Of a DNA stretch of 64,000 nt, positions 12,350 through 22,665 are shown piece after piece (the stretch's first letter is position 1; each line of letters starts with the position of its first letter). A program made the position numbers and the translations under genes. Origin of the DNA: Pilaira anomala (taxonomy: Eukaryota > Mucoromycota > Mucoromycetes > Mucorales > Mucoraceae); contig JAIXMQ010000052.1 in NCBI GenBank assembly GCA_025716855.1, positions 1 to 64,000 on the forward strand, written 5' to 3'. Under the pieces are notes generated by a model, which saw only the letters and a list, made by a program, of their open reading frames with translations, had not been told where the DNA came from and ran no database searches.

Positions 12350-14234
12350 TTATTCTTCCTCTTCCGATTTACTTTCAATATCATTGTTCCATTTGTCATC
12401 TAGTTTATCCCAAATAACAGCAGAAATGTAGTCATTAACTATTGATTTAGATTTCTTATTGATAAGTTCATTTTTGATAATGTCCATTTTGTCTGTAACG
12501 TCGTTGTAGATGTCGTCGATATCTAGAAGTAAATTCTAAAAACGTAAAAAGTAAAAGTCATTAACCAGGTACATTACAGTTTCAACTTTGTGCTTTACTA
12601 ATTTACCTCAAGTAAAGAGAGTCCAGTCATTAATTTTTGTATACCCCCTTCGTTAACTTGTTTAATCGTTTTAGGATATTTAAAGTTGAATATATCTTGT
12701 ACAACATAGACATTCTTATCAATAAGGTTAAGTATTGAAATACGACAATTCATGCCCATTATATGGATTATAGGAAGCTTGATTTTAGATATTTCATTTG
12801 GAGAGATGTTACGAGCAGAAGACAATAAATGGTTCAAATGTTGCTTTGAAGATAGACAAAGTTTTAAAGCATCATTATAATATTCGGGTTTTGTAGTAGA
12901 AGGAACAGAGGCAACCTCACCACTCAAGACATCGATATCATTATCATCTTTTTCATACATGATTCTTATATCCAACTTGAAGTAAAGGCTCATAGATTTA
13001 CAGCTTACAGACACGGTATCACCCCTAGAAAAAAAACTGATGTTAACTTCGAGATGACTTAACATTTCCATCCAATTTACTTACCATTGAAGAAATAGTT
13101 TAGAGTGTGGACGATTAAAGTAATATTCAAATAAATTTCCCCAAAAACGGATTAAAAGGGTTTGTTCAGAGCACTTGTTTAAGTAATTGTCATGTAGGGT
13201 GGAAGAATTATAAGCAATAGGATATAAGCTAAACAAAATTTTATTAGTTCATTCTTTAATTAGAGTTTGTTCAGCTTACATATGGGTACAGATTTTTTTT
13301 AATACAGCTTCATCTTCATTTACTGATACATATGAATCTATTTCCCTATATTTGTTTTTTAAAGATATGATGCCCTTAACCTAAGATAAAACGTGAAGAA
13401 TAGTATTAAATATAGGGGTTTCATTTTATTTTTCATTTTTCATTTTTTCTCGGAATATTATTCTTCCCACCAATAAAAACCGCGAAAAATTTCAGACCAA
13501 ATGAGGTCCTTCAAAAAGAAAAGCTTACTTTTTCAAATTTAAAAGGTTCATTTAACGGATAAGGTTCAAGTAAATTTTCATGCTTGTACTTGATAAGAGC
13601 TCTTTCAACCGGGGACCCACCTAACAAATCAATTTGGCTTCCTTTCTTCGTGTTTGTTATATCAATTATTGAGTTTTTGCTAAGACTAAAAAAAAAAAAA
13701 AAAAAAAATTGAATTAAAAAGAAATAAACACGTTCGTAGCCAAAACTTACTATAAAAAATAATTTGATTCTTTGTCTATTGCCTCAATATTTGAACCAAG
13801 TTGATTCAGATTTAAGCCTAAAGTGCCACTGAGACCTTTAATTTTTAAATTATCACGTGCAAACAACTAATAAATGAGTGTTAGTGTCAACTGCGTATTT
13901 ATGTTGTCTTATGTTCATACTTTGATATTCTTATTATTGCCTCGCGCAATAATTCGGCTAGACTTTCTTTTATCCGTTGAGCTCTATTAAACTTTCAGTA
14001 AAGTAGACCCTCCTTTGTAATTAAATACTTACCTCTACCGACAGACTCTAATTAATTCAAGTTTAAAAGACTTTAAAAAAGATATCCTTTTTTTTTTGAA
14101 TTTGTAATAAAATGTTTTAGTATTCAAAAACTAACCTGGTTCACCTCTTTCAGCTCCAGCTCTTGTAGCTTTAGCTCTATCATCTGCTTTTCAGCAGCTA
14201 TCTTCCTTAATTGCTCTCTCAGTTCCTCAGACAT
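12350..14234 (-). CDS. Lineage-specific protein of unknown function, N-terminal coiled coil
   Basis: Gene of at least seven exons from ATG 14234 to TAA 12350. Residues 1-35 (MSEELREQLRKIAAEKQ...) form a charged coiled coil. A short basic region follows (DKRKSSRIIARGNN), then a conserved-looking body with LLIRFWGNLFEYYF and SMSLYFKLDIRIMYEKD. The latter runs into DVLSGEVA, LCLSSKQHLNHLL and KLPIIHIMGMNCRISIL. The C-terminus is acidic (ESKSEEEE). The DIR...GEVA spacing recalls a PD-(D/E)xK nuclease-like core, but the final Lys is absent, so this is only a suggestion. It resembles unannotated protein families expanded in Mucorales. One exon (about 14031-14045) would be only 15 nt. Unusually rich in Leu/Ile/Lys/Asn. 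Confidence 0.7.
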
Positions 14235-14264
14235 TTGTTAATACAGTAAAATTTTAAAAAATAG

Positions 14265-14391
14265 GATGAAAAAAGGGTAAAAAAAAGGGTAAAAAAAGGG
14301 TAAAAAAAAAAGGATAAAAAAAAAAAGGAGGAAAAAAGGGTAAAAAAAAAAAGGATAAAACAAGGGATAAAACAAGGGATAAAACAAGGAG
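14265..14391 (+). repeat. Irregular A-rich/GGGTA repeat upstream of the orphan gene
   Basis: Units such as AAAAAAGGGT and AAACAAGGGATA recur about a dozen times with varying A-run length. On the coding strand of the orphan gene this is a T/C-rich promoter-proximal tract starting 30 bp before its ATG. Confidence 0.7.
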
Positions 14392-14465
14392 ATAGATACG
14401 CGCATTTTTTTTTTGTATTAATTCACGTGCTTTTATTAAAATAATGAGTTATAAAGGAAGTTATT

Positions 14466-14481
14466 AACTAATGTCTATAAG
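14466..14481. repeat. Target-site duplication, left copy
   Basis: AACTAATGTCTATAAG, identical to 15662-15677 on the other side of the nested LINE. Confidence 0.93.
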
Positions 14482-15459
14482 ATACTTACTACTGGTACCA
14501 TATTTCCGGAAAAAATTGCCATAAGGCACTTGGTCTCAGATGTTATCCAATGGTGCCCCTCGGTAGACAAGTTCAGTAACTGGTATGCCACTAATCTACC
14601 AAGGCCTGGTCAACCCTCCTGGGTGTACAAGCTTCTTCAAGACTCGAATAGTGGATTAAAATGGGCCTCCTTATTGACTAAACTCATGCCTAATACGGCT
14701 TTAGAATATACAAGAATGCCTCCAATGGTTGCCCCCGAAACTTCGCCTATTTTACCATACCGAGATTGGGTCCCTAGCTGTAAACATTGGACTATACTGA
14801 TTAAGTCATCTCTCTCAACACCAATTACACACATTACTACAGGCATGTTTCGTCGTTACCTACAACGACAAATTCGAAAAAAGAAACAAAAGGATGGTAA
14901 ATTAATTACTATCTCTGGCGAAGTTCCAATTCCATTTGCAGTTGATGCTAAATACCTGCCTCCGTCGTTGTGGAAAGAATTTTGGGCTCTCCCGTTACCA
15001 CACCGTGTTGTAACTATTTGGTGGAGGCTCTTACAAGACAAAATAAGCTACCAAGTGACTTTGAATAGATGGAACCCAGAGACCTGGCCTTCCTCAATAT
15101 GTGACATATGCCAAGCCGTACCTGAATCGAATCAACATTTCTTTGTATCCTGTTCCAAAAAATGGTCATTTTGGCAAACTGTCTTAGAAGAATTGACCCT
15201 CGATATTGATTACCCTACTCCAGATTCCGTATGGACTGTCCTTTACACTCTACACAACAGCAAAAATGAGTCAATTGGGGACGACACATTACTATCTTTC
15301 AGCATAGTTCTTGAAACATTATGGAGATACCACTGGCAATGCATCTACTCCGACTCGTCCTCTTGGTCTCAAGAAGCTATACTTGCATTATATCACTCTT
15401 CAATATCCAAAAAATGTGTCACTGAACCTGTCTACCCAAAACCACGGAACGAGGAATAA
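14482..15459 (+). CDS. C-terminal fragment of LINE ORF2 (zf-RVT domain)
   Basis: Open without a stop from the first base of the insertion (ILTTGTIFPEKIAIRHLVSD) to TAA at 15457-15459, about 325 codons. It carries the region after the reverse transcriptase thumb and the RT-associated zinc knuckle: LPHRVVTIWWRLLQDK, then C-D-I-C-x8-H-x4-C (CDICQAVPESNQHFFVSC), then LETLWRYHWQCIY. No catalytic RT or endonuclease residues are present, so it cannot move by itself. There is no ATG in a sensible position; as a 5'-truncated copy it is probably not translated. It is clearly the same family as the minus-strand LINE around it. Confidence 0.88.
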   Translation: MLTTGTIFPEKIAIRHLVSDVIQWCPSVDKFSNWYATNLPRPGQPSWVYKLLQDSNSGLKWASLLTKLMPNTALEYTRMPPMVAPETSPILPYRDWVPSCKHWTILIKSSLSTPITHITTGMFRRYLQRQIRKKKQKDGKLITISGEVPIPFAVDAKYLPPSLWKEFWALPLPHRVVTIWWRLLQDKISYQVTLNRWNPETWPSSICDICQAVPESNQHFFVSCSKKWSFWQTVLEELTLDIDYPTPDSVWTVLYTLHNSKNESIGDDTLLSFSIVLETLWRYHWQCIYSDSSSWSQEAILALYHSSISKKCVTEPVYPKPRNEE

Positions 15460-15625
15460 AATATGTTAAACTTTATTTTTCTTTTTCCTCTTCTCTCATC
15501 CTTTTTTCTATATGGTACTTTCACATTTCCTTATCTCATTTTAATTTCAATCCTTATTTTGTTATTTATATTTTTTCCTTTTTTCAATCCCACTTCCAAA
15601 GATAAATAAATAACGTGATTTAATA

Positions 15626-15661
<36 letters not shown>
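14482..15661 (+). mobile_element. Young 5'-truncated LINE insertion with poly-A tail and target-site duplication
   Basis: The insert starts mid-ORF at 14482 and ends in a tail of about 33-34 A (15629-15661). It is flanked by the identical 16-mer AACTAATGTCTATAAG at 14466-14481 and 15662-15677; the first two A of the right copy merge with the tail. This is the signature of target-primed reverse transcription. It lies in opposite orientation inside the older LINE, whose final Leu-Ile-Asp-Ile-Ser-stop codons are the duplicated target. The open frame and perfect duplication indicate recent insertion. Confidence 0.93.
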
Positions 15662-15665
<4 letters not shown>

Positions 15666-15677
15666 AATGTCTATAAG
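15662..15677. repeat. Target-site duplication, right copy
   Basis: AACTAATGTCTATAAG directly after the poly-A tail of the nested LINE. Confidence 0.93.
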
Positions 15678-17455
15678 TTCATGAGAAGTAACAGCCGTAG
15701 TGAGATAGTGAAAAATAGGATAATTATATAAAGAGGCAGCTAGAACGTTGGACCAAGACGTGTTGTCAAAGATGCATATCCAGTGGTGGCGCCAGACGAT
15801 TTCTAATATGGTTCCTAGAGAAAGGAGGATAGCCTAATCGATTAACTCACCAGACTCATCGTGTAATGTATAAATGGAAAGCCAAACTGACTCTGGAGTT
15901 GGGAACTTGGCAGTTAGTTGTAAAGCGGCCAGTTGAGATTCCCATAGGACCACTTCTGAAAGCACGAGACAAAAAAGTGTTGTATGGTCTCGGACTCAGA
16001 CTTGCATATTCTACACAGTGACGAGGACCATAACTGAGAATTCCACCGGAACAAAGTTGCTTGACAGCCAATTTTATTTTGAAGTAAGCGCCACCAAATG
16101 GTGACCACCTTGTGAGACAGAGAGAGAGAGATCAAAAGGATTTCCAGAGGTTAGGAGAAAGATAGTTACTAAGGATAGCGTACGGGACAGGGATTTTACC
16201 AGACCTGGTGACCTTCAACTAATCCAGTTTCTTTTTACGACGTTGGAGTTGTATGTACATATAACTGGAATAAATTAAAACATTAGAAATACGACGATGG
16301 GGAGCACTTTGAAGGAATTAACACGAAGCACCCATTCAAATCCTGTGGCTGCAAAAGTTGATCTGGTATTAGGGGAATTGGAAGTCGGAGGCACAAGGTA
16401 GGCTGAGGCATTCCGGGGCATGAACTGTTTTAATGACGAAGACCAAGATATACCACTATCAGGAGATTGAAGCTGACGGTATATACGTGCAGGTAAACCT
16501 GGTTTAGGTACTTCAAAAGATAAACAATTGTGAAACTGGTTGGCCGTGGATAACCAATCCATAACATCATCAGAGACTAAATACCGTGTAGCTATTTTAT
16601 TAGGATCGATACCAGCGTTACTAGTAGTACTACTGTGGGAGCCATCACTAGTCGGTTCTGAAGAGGATAGCGCAAATAGTAAAGGAGAATCAGATATAGC
16701 CAGAGACCAGACCAGGTAAAGTTAACTTTCAAAGGAGGTAGCAGTGTCATTAACTTGGTTAAATGCGTCATCGTAGGAAGATGTTTTAACATAGGAACAT
16801 AAAGAGAAGGATGTCGAAGCCAAGGCAGAAAGTTACGGTGACCAGTGCAAATATATATACATGATGCACATATAAGAGGTGTGTCAAAATCAGTTGAAGA
16901 TTTTGTATGTAACAAACGCTGAAGGTATATAAGTTGTAAAGATAGCTGTTGGATATGTGGATTGACAACACTTAAACCACCATGTGTTTTAGGTAAGTAT
17001 ATTAGATCCCCAGCAGGAGCTAGCCAAAGTGGAAGAACAAAAGCTCGTATAGTACGTTTAATTTCAAGTAGCCAAGTAGCCGGTATAGGTACCACCCTTA
17101 GAATATGCCAGAGTCGACTAAGTAAGAGAGAGTTCGCTACCAATGAAGAGCCACGGACTGTCAGATGTCGTTCACGTAAAATAATTGAGTGGGTCTTGAT
17201 TTTTGCCTTGATATCATCTAGGAAGTGAAGTAACTGGGACTGATTTGAGTATAAAGGATACCCTAGGTAACGTACGGCTGAAGACGTAGGTTCGATTACC
17301 CATGTGCATTAAAGCGTTGGCATAGTTAATAACTCACCCACATTTCCTTTTTCTTAAGTGCGCTAAATAAAAATAATAAAATGAATGCGTCAAGTGTTTA
17401 TGATAAAATACGAGATAAAAAGTTTTCAATTTACTGCTCTAAATACTTCATTAAA

Positions 17456-19190
17456 TTATTTACCAGTACCATCTTCAACGCACATGCCGGGCTCATAAAC
17501 AAAATCTTTATATGTAATCATTGAGCAAGGATATAAATTCGGACTTCTTGGCCATTCCTCTCTGATAATATGGATAAATCGATTGACCGTAAGTATCATT
17601 TTGTCTCTTATGAGTAAAAAATTATAGGTTTAAAGAACATTACAATTTTAATTAAATAAATACAGTTACCATTTCTTTTGTTCCAAAGAAAAATTTTGCT
17701 TGAATCTCAATTCAAAATTTCCTCTTATGTGTTCAAAACATAACAGAAGTTTACTCTCGAAAAAAATAGCTTTGATAGCACTTTGTAAGGCTTCATCGTT
17801 ATCTGCTACAAAGCATTTAGGAAGCATTGATTTATCAGCCCTAGCAGACCAAACGACATCACGAAAGTTACCCATGGCCCAACAGTAGCGATCGGCGGTT
17901 TCACAGCTAGCTGTTTTGGTCGTTCGTGTAACCTCAAGATTCCCGCAACAACAAAATTCAACAAGACCATCTTGTGGCTGTTGGTCTTGTAGGTGGCATA
18001 CACAACTACACACTCTGGAAGCTTTCCTCAATGCCATGTTTGTGGGCAAAGAAGACACAGCAAATACGAATGTCTTCATCAGCAAGATAACGAACATTAT
18101 GTCCTGCCAATTTCAAATTCTTCACAAAATCCCATATTATTCCATCGGTATTGATTCGACAAAACAGTTGTTGAATATTCTTCAAGTTTTCGATCCCTCT
18201 TTGCACCATCATCCAACGTTTTAAATTAATTCACCGTTATTGTTTAAACAATAAAGCTTAAATGAGCCAAATATATATATATATATATATATATATAGGC
18301 TTTATAACAAAGAGCAACCCACAAAATTACAAAAGAGTACTATAACACTTTGTTTCACTTTATTAAAATCTTGGGATTATAATAACCCGCGTATCAAATA
18401 ATATGCAACCAATATACTTCCTTTTTTTCACTAACACTAACATTGCTGTTATGCTTATATTTAATTTCTTGCCTTCAATATCTGGCCGGGAGTATTTCCA
18501 TCTCGTAATATTTGAATAGCATATTCTTGATCATGTGCATCTAATTTTCTGTCAGATACATAAGTGCGAACATCACTACTGATAGGATGGCTATGATCGT
18601 AGCGATGGTTATTCTTGATAACCCAATCTTGATCAAGACTTTTTGTAACAAGGCGAACATAAACGAAGCCTCTACAACCAATAAGCATGGTATTGCGACT
18701 GGGTCTACTGATAACTGAATCCTTACTTTCATCTATATACATAAAAGTTAAAATAGCTCATAACTCTACACCGTATTTACTGTGTTACCTCCCTTCTTTC
18801 TTCCAGTTCGATAGTTACCAAAATGTTTACAGACTACTAATCTGATCACTTTTTCTGGTTTCAAAAGAAACGTTGCATTCCACGCCTAATTTTTGGATAG
18901 TAACCTGAGTAGAGTCTTTATGCAAATTCCTTATCGATTGGGAACTTTTCCAAAAAAAAAAAAGCCTTAATCTTTTGGCTGGTCTGATCATTTCCAAGTG
19001 TCTCTGCATAACTAGGGATGACTTCGGTTGCGTGAACAGGCACGTTCTCTTCCTCTTCCGCATCACTCAAGTTGAACTAGTCAAAGCTATCTTGGTGCTT
19101 GGTGTTGATTTCTTTATTTATAACACTTTCATTGTCTTCAGTATAACCGTTTTCGGTTACTTCGTTTAATTTTATAGTTGTATTATTCAT
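17456..19190 (-). pseudogene. Decayed MULE transposase with FAR1-type DNA-binding domain
   Basis: Read on the minus strand from about 19190. The N-terminal part is acidic. A FAR1/WRKY-GCM1-like zinc finger follows (IRLVVCKHFGNYRTGRKKG near 18830, then SRPSRNTMLIGCRGFVYVRL and HRYDHSHPISSD near 18600). The MULE transposase core has FVADNDEALQSAIKAIFFES and LLLCFEHIRGNFELRF (about 17700-17830), and the end is YPCSMITYKDFVYEPGM. Mutator-like transposases act on long terminal inverted repeats; I could not identify these by eye. A stop near 19076, frameshifts and stops between 18740 and 18900, and a TA microsatellite interrupt it, so it is inactive. Confidence 0.8.
18271..18297. repeat. (AT)n microsatellite
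   Basis: 27 nt of alternating A and T within the MULE remnant. Confidence 0.95.
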
Positions 19191-19331
19191 ATCAAGAAAT
19201 AAAAAAAAAATATCTTCAATAAATATGATGCGCTACGTCACACTTTTTGGTCGGAATATAAAATCGACCTTGTAAATCAACCCATGTATCAAGAAACAAC
19301 AAACATAACTTTTCTTCTTGGACAAAATTCA

Positions 19332-21013
19332 AGTTCATTTGCGAACATGGCTAGAGATAATGTCCACTAAATTTGGTCAATGGGCTGGCTTTGTAACATG
19401 TAATTGGTTAATGAAAAGGAAAGTATGTTACGTGGTTCTACACTTGAACAACAGTTTCTAATTTTTTTTTTTTAATATATCAGGTGTTCCACTGGTGTTT
19501 TACTGCTGCTTTCAACTGCATGTTTTGTAGTCTAGAATATATCTACGAGAGGCACTGTGTCTACCATGCATGGTCTCTTTTAGGCGCAAGAACTAGCCTT
19601 GCGGGAGAAAATTGGTTCGAGAAAGTATTCTTTTCACTACACTACATGCTTCTTAAGACATAATACAAGACCAGTAGCTACAAGTTGGTAGACTTGTTTG
19701 CGAACATTGCTAGATATAATGCCCGTTAAAATTGGTAACGGTCTGGTTTTGTAATATGTACTTGCGTTATGAAGACAAGATTGAAAAGGAAAGTATACTA
19801 TATAGTTTTGCACTTGAACAACAGTTTCTAATTTTTTTTTTTAATATATCAGGTGTTCCACTGGTGTTTACTGCTGCTTTCAACTGCATGTTTTGTAGTC
19901 TAGAATATATCTACGAGAGGCACTGTGTCTACCATGCATGGTCTCTTTTAGGCGCAAGAACTAGCCTTGCGGGAGAAAATTGGTTCGAGAAAGTATTCTT
20001 TTCACTACACTACATGCTTCTTAAGACATAATACAAGACCAGTAGCTACAAGTTGGTAGACTTGTTTGCGAACATTGCTAGATATAATGCCCGTTAAAAT
20101 TGGTAACGGTCTGGTTTTGTAATATGTACTTGCGTTATGAAGACAAGATTGAAAAGGAAAGTATACTATATAGTTTTGCACTTGAACAACAGTTTCTAAT
20201 TTTTTTTTTTAATATATCAGGTGTTCCACTGGTGTTTTACTGCTGCTTTCAACTGCATGTGTTGTAGTCTAGAATATATCTACGAGAGACACTGTGTCTA
20301 CCAATGCATGGTCTCTTTTAGGCGTAAGAACTAGCCTTGCGGGAGAAAATTGGTTCGAGAAAGTATTCTTTTCACTACACTACATGCTTCTTAAGACATA
20401 ATACAAGACCAGTAGCTACAAGTTGGTAGACTTGTTTGCGAACATTGCTAGATATAATGCCCGTTAAAATTGGTAACGGTCTGGTTTTGTAATATGTACT
20501 TGCGTTATGAAGACAAGATTGAAAAGGAAAGTATACTATATAGTTTTGCACTTGAACAACAGTTTCTAATTTTTTTTTTTTAATATATCAGGTGTTCCAC
20601 TGGTGTTTACTGCTGCTTTCAACTGCATGTTTTGTAGTCTAGAATATATCTACGAGAGGCACTGTGTCTACCATGCATGGTCTCTTTTAGGCGCAAGAAC
20701 TAGCCTTGCGGGAGAAAATTGGTTCGAGAAAGTATTCTTTTCACTACACTACATGCTTCTTAAGACATAATACAAGACCAGTAGCTACAAGTTGGTAGAC
20801 TTGTTTGCGAACATTGCTAGATATAATGCCCGTTAAAATTGGTAACGGTCTGGTTTTGTAATATGTACTTACGTTATGAAGACAAGATTGAAAAGGAAAG
20901 TATACTAAATGGTGTTGTACTTGAATGACCCTTTCTAATATATATATATATTTATATAGGAAGAGTTCCACTGTAATGTTCAATGATGCTCTGGTCTGCA
21001 TGTTTTGTTGTTT
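19332..21013. repeat. Tandem array of about 369-bp units
   Basis: The string CTTGAACAACAGTTTC recurs at 19443, 19813, 20181 and 20551, and in diverged form (CTTGAATGACC) at 20920, so the periods are 370, 368, 370 and 369 bp. Inner units are nearly identical. The first 110 bp on the left and last 90 bp on the right are clearly diverged, the pattern expected when unequal exchange homogenises the centre of a satellite. Each unit has a T11-12 run followed by AATATATCAG. Each also has a hairpin-capable CGCAAG-AACTAGC-CTTGCG; one unit has a G-U-compatible change in this stem. Indels between units break any shared reading frame, so it is not coding. Confidence 0.92.
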
Positions 21014-21309
21014 AAATTATGAATAATCTTGGGATGCGCTTCTTGTTCTCAATTCATAGCATCGCCTCTTCTTCGTCAACGATTCTCCTTTTTCGATCCC
21101 TATTAAAAAGTTTGCATTCCTTTTAGGCTTAGGAAATAATTCACTTTATATATTTGTCGAAGATGTGTGACCACAAGTGTAATAAACTTATTTTGCCCAG
21201 CTATTTTTTAGAATGGCGGATATTTGAAGTTTTTTTTTCCCAAAAGGCGGGCCTTTACATCCCAATGGGCGGATAAGGTACGATACCATAAAGCTCGATT
21301 TTGATGTAC
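21014..21309. other. Unassigned sequence between tandem array and LINE remnants
   Basis: No ORF or repeat recognised. Confidence 0.4.
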
Positions 21310-21780
21310 CATTGGTCAATTGGTCAAAGTTCGGTAATTGAGAATGGTGAAGTATTTCCATGATGACATGTGTTGAAAGGATACGTGTAAAGATAAATCA
21401 GGCCTACTAAGTTCCTGGGTTGTAGTATCAGTTAAATAAAAGACCGTAGATATGTAAGGCTGTAGGGTCATAGTACGAAGTTGAAGAACTTGCTTGAATA
21501 GTTGTTTACAGAGTCCAAGTTTATAACTAATCATATTCACCTAAAACCTTAATCGCAATCGAGAGGTCTGGTAGCCATAAACAAAGAATCGGTTGGTTGG
21601 AAAACGTCGGTGCTTTTGAAGCCAGTGATTGGGCAGGTACATGAACAAAGAGATATCGTAGTGGTACCTATGAGTAATAAATATTGAAGTGATAGTTGAG
21701 CTAGTTCTGGATGAAATTTAAACCGATCAAAAGCTTTATATAGAGTATGTATGATTAAGTCGGATGGTTCAGTGGATGGT
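21310..21780 (-). mobile_element. LINE remnant, post-thumb segment
   Basis: On the minus strand 21770-21545 reads IIHTLYKAFDRFKFHPEL and YLLLIGTTTISLC, which fits the region after the RT thumb of the mucoralean LINE family. The continuing frame to 21316 (74 codons) is compatible with the following segment, but the similarity is weak. Confidence 0.5.
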
Positions 21781-21939
21781 GTCGTAATTCAAGAATAAAA
21801 AAGGATAAAGTGTTCTTGCTAGAGCGATCGATAATTAAAGAAACATGATGCTGGATGAAAGGTTGGACTAACACTGACATAACCGAGTTACAGAAAAGAT
21901 GTCTGTGATGTCTAATTTGGAGAGCTTCACACAATTAAA

Positions 21940-22222
21940 TTACTAACTGCAATGTATGCTACTAGACAACTATCACTTACATTTATTAACACTTTAATTA
22001 TGACCAAAATATGGTATTGTTTACGATTACTCCAATCAACTCAATCCTTTCTAAATCAGATCAAATTTCTTATGTATGGCTTTGTGTAGAATAACTAACA
22101 AGCGGTCACCTGTTTCTTTCGACCAACTCTGTTTACCTATTCAAAAAGGAGGTCTCGGTGTTTTAGATCTTCATACATAATTATTGGCAACTTATATTGC
22201 ATCCAATTTCTTTGACTGATGG
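21940..22222 (+). mobile_element. LINE remnant, RT thumb segment in inverted orientation
   Basis: The + strand reads TRQLSLTFINTLIMTKIWYC, FLNQIKFLMYGFV and, in shifted frames, VSFDQLCLPIQKGGLGVLDL. This is the thumb block corresponding to RHLTVRGSSLVANSLLLSRL and KTHGGLSVVNPH of the LINE at 16950-17130. Stops and a frameshift are present. Its orientation is opposite to the LINE segments on both sides. Confidence 0.75.
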
Positions 22223-22223
22223 T

Positions 22224-22665
22224 TTAAACGATATAAAACCTTAGGTAATTGAAAGGTGTACTCGATCGATTGCTATGATACTTGGTAATGAGCTGGTCAT
22301 CTAACATCGTATTCCACTCGTCTTCATGTCTGTCACTCAATGGGAAAACTTCAGTTTTTTCTAGGATGAATTTAGCATTCGAGACTTTCGCATATTGATG
22401 TAGTCTGTAGGGGAGATAAAACCGTTGACATTGATCTATATCTGATTCTGGAAGAATAGTTAACGAATGCATCTAATAAAGGTATCATGAAAACCAAACA
22501 AATGTAAGGCTTTTACCAAATAATCCGGATTGACCCTATTGTATGCCTTTTCTTGGTCAAGTAATAAACCTACACCAGTATATTGATATTGTCGAGCTTG
22601 CTGCAATAGTAATTCATTGTTTCCAATAAACCATCCTCTCATAATCTGGGAAAGGAAAAAATTGT
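22224..22665 (-). mobile_element. LINE remnant, RT palm segment
   Basis: The minus strand reads RGWFIGNNELLLQQARQY and GVGLLLDQEKAYNRVNPDYL (RT motif A region with its Asp), then LHLFGFHDTFIRCIR. After a gap it reads YAKVSNAKFILEKTEVFPLS and SSTPFNYLRF. The catalytic FADD block expected between the two parts is missing, so the copy has an internal deletion. Confidence 0.8.

Larger units (their letters stand above)
14405..17310 (-). mobile_element. Degraded non-LTR retrotransposon (LINE), host of a nested insertion
   Basis: On the minus strand, ORF2-like sequence is readable from about 17305 (AVRYLGYPL, then the thumb with LLLSRLWHILRVV and KTHGGLSVVNPHIQQL) through VMDWLS and HKVVTIWWRLLQNK. 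It ends in the zf-RVT knuckle C-x2-C-x8-H-x4-C followed by HFFVSC, then IVWRHHWICIFD. Frameshifts near 16590 and 16275 and several stops show it is dead. The last codons (15660-15690) continue across the nested insertion into 14465. Its 3' UTR ends CACGTGAATTAATAC followed by nine A (14405-14420 on this strand), almost the same end as the nested LINE (ACGTGATTTAATAC plus poly-A). Endonuclease and RT palm are missing, so it was 5'-truncated. Confidence 0.85.

Noticed and set aside
14265..14391. Telomere-like GGGTA repeats
   Set aside because: Unit length and sequence are irregular and A-run dominated, do not match TTAGGG, and lie interstitially at a gene start.
19732..20031. 99-codon frame spanning one tandem unit
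   Set aside because: Other units have 1-nt differences in T-runs that break the frame, so coding function is not conserved.
19332..21013. CRISPR-like or LTR arrangement
   Set aside because: Units are contiguous 369-bp tandem repeats without spacers, and there is no retroviral-type coding sequence.
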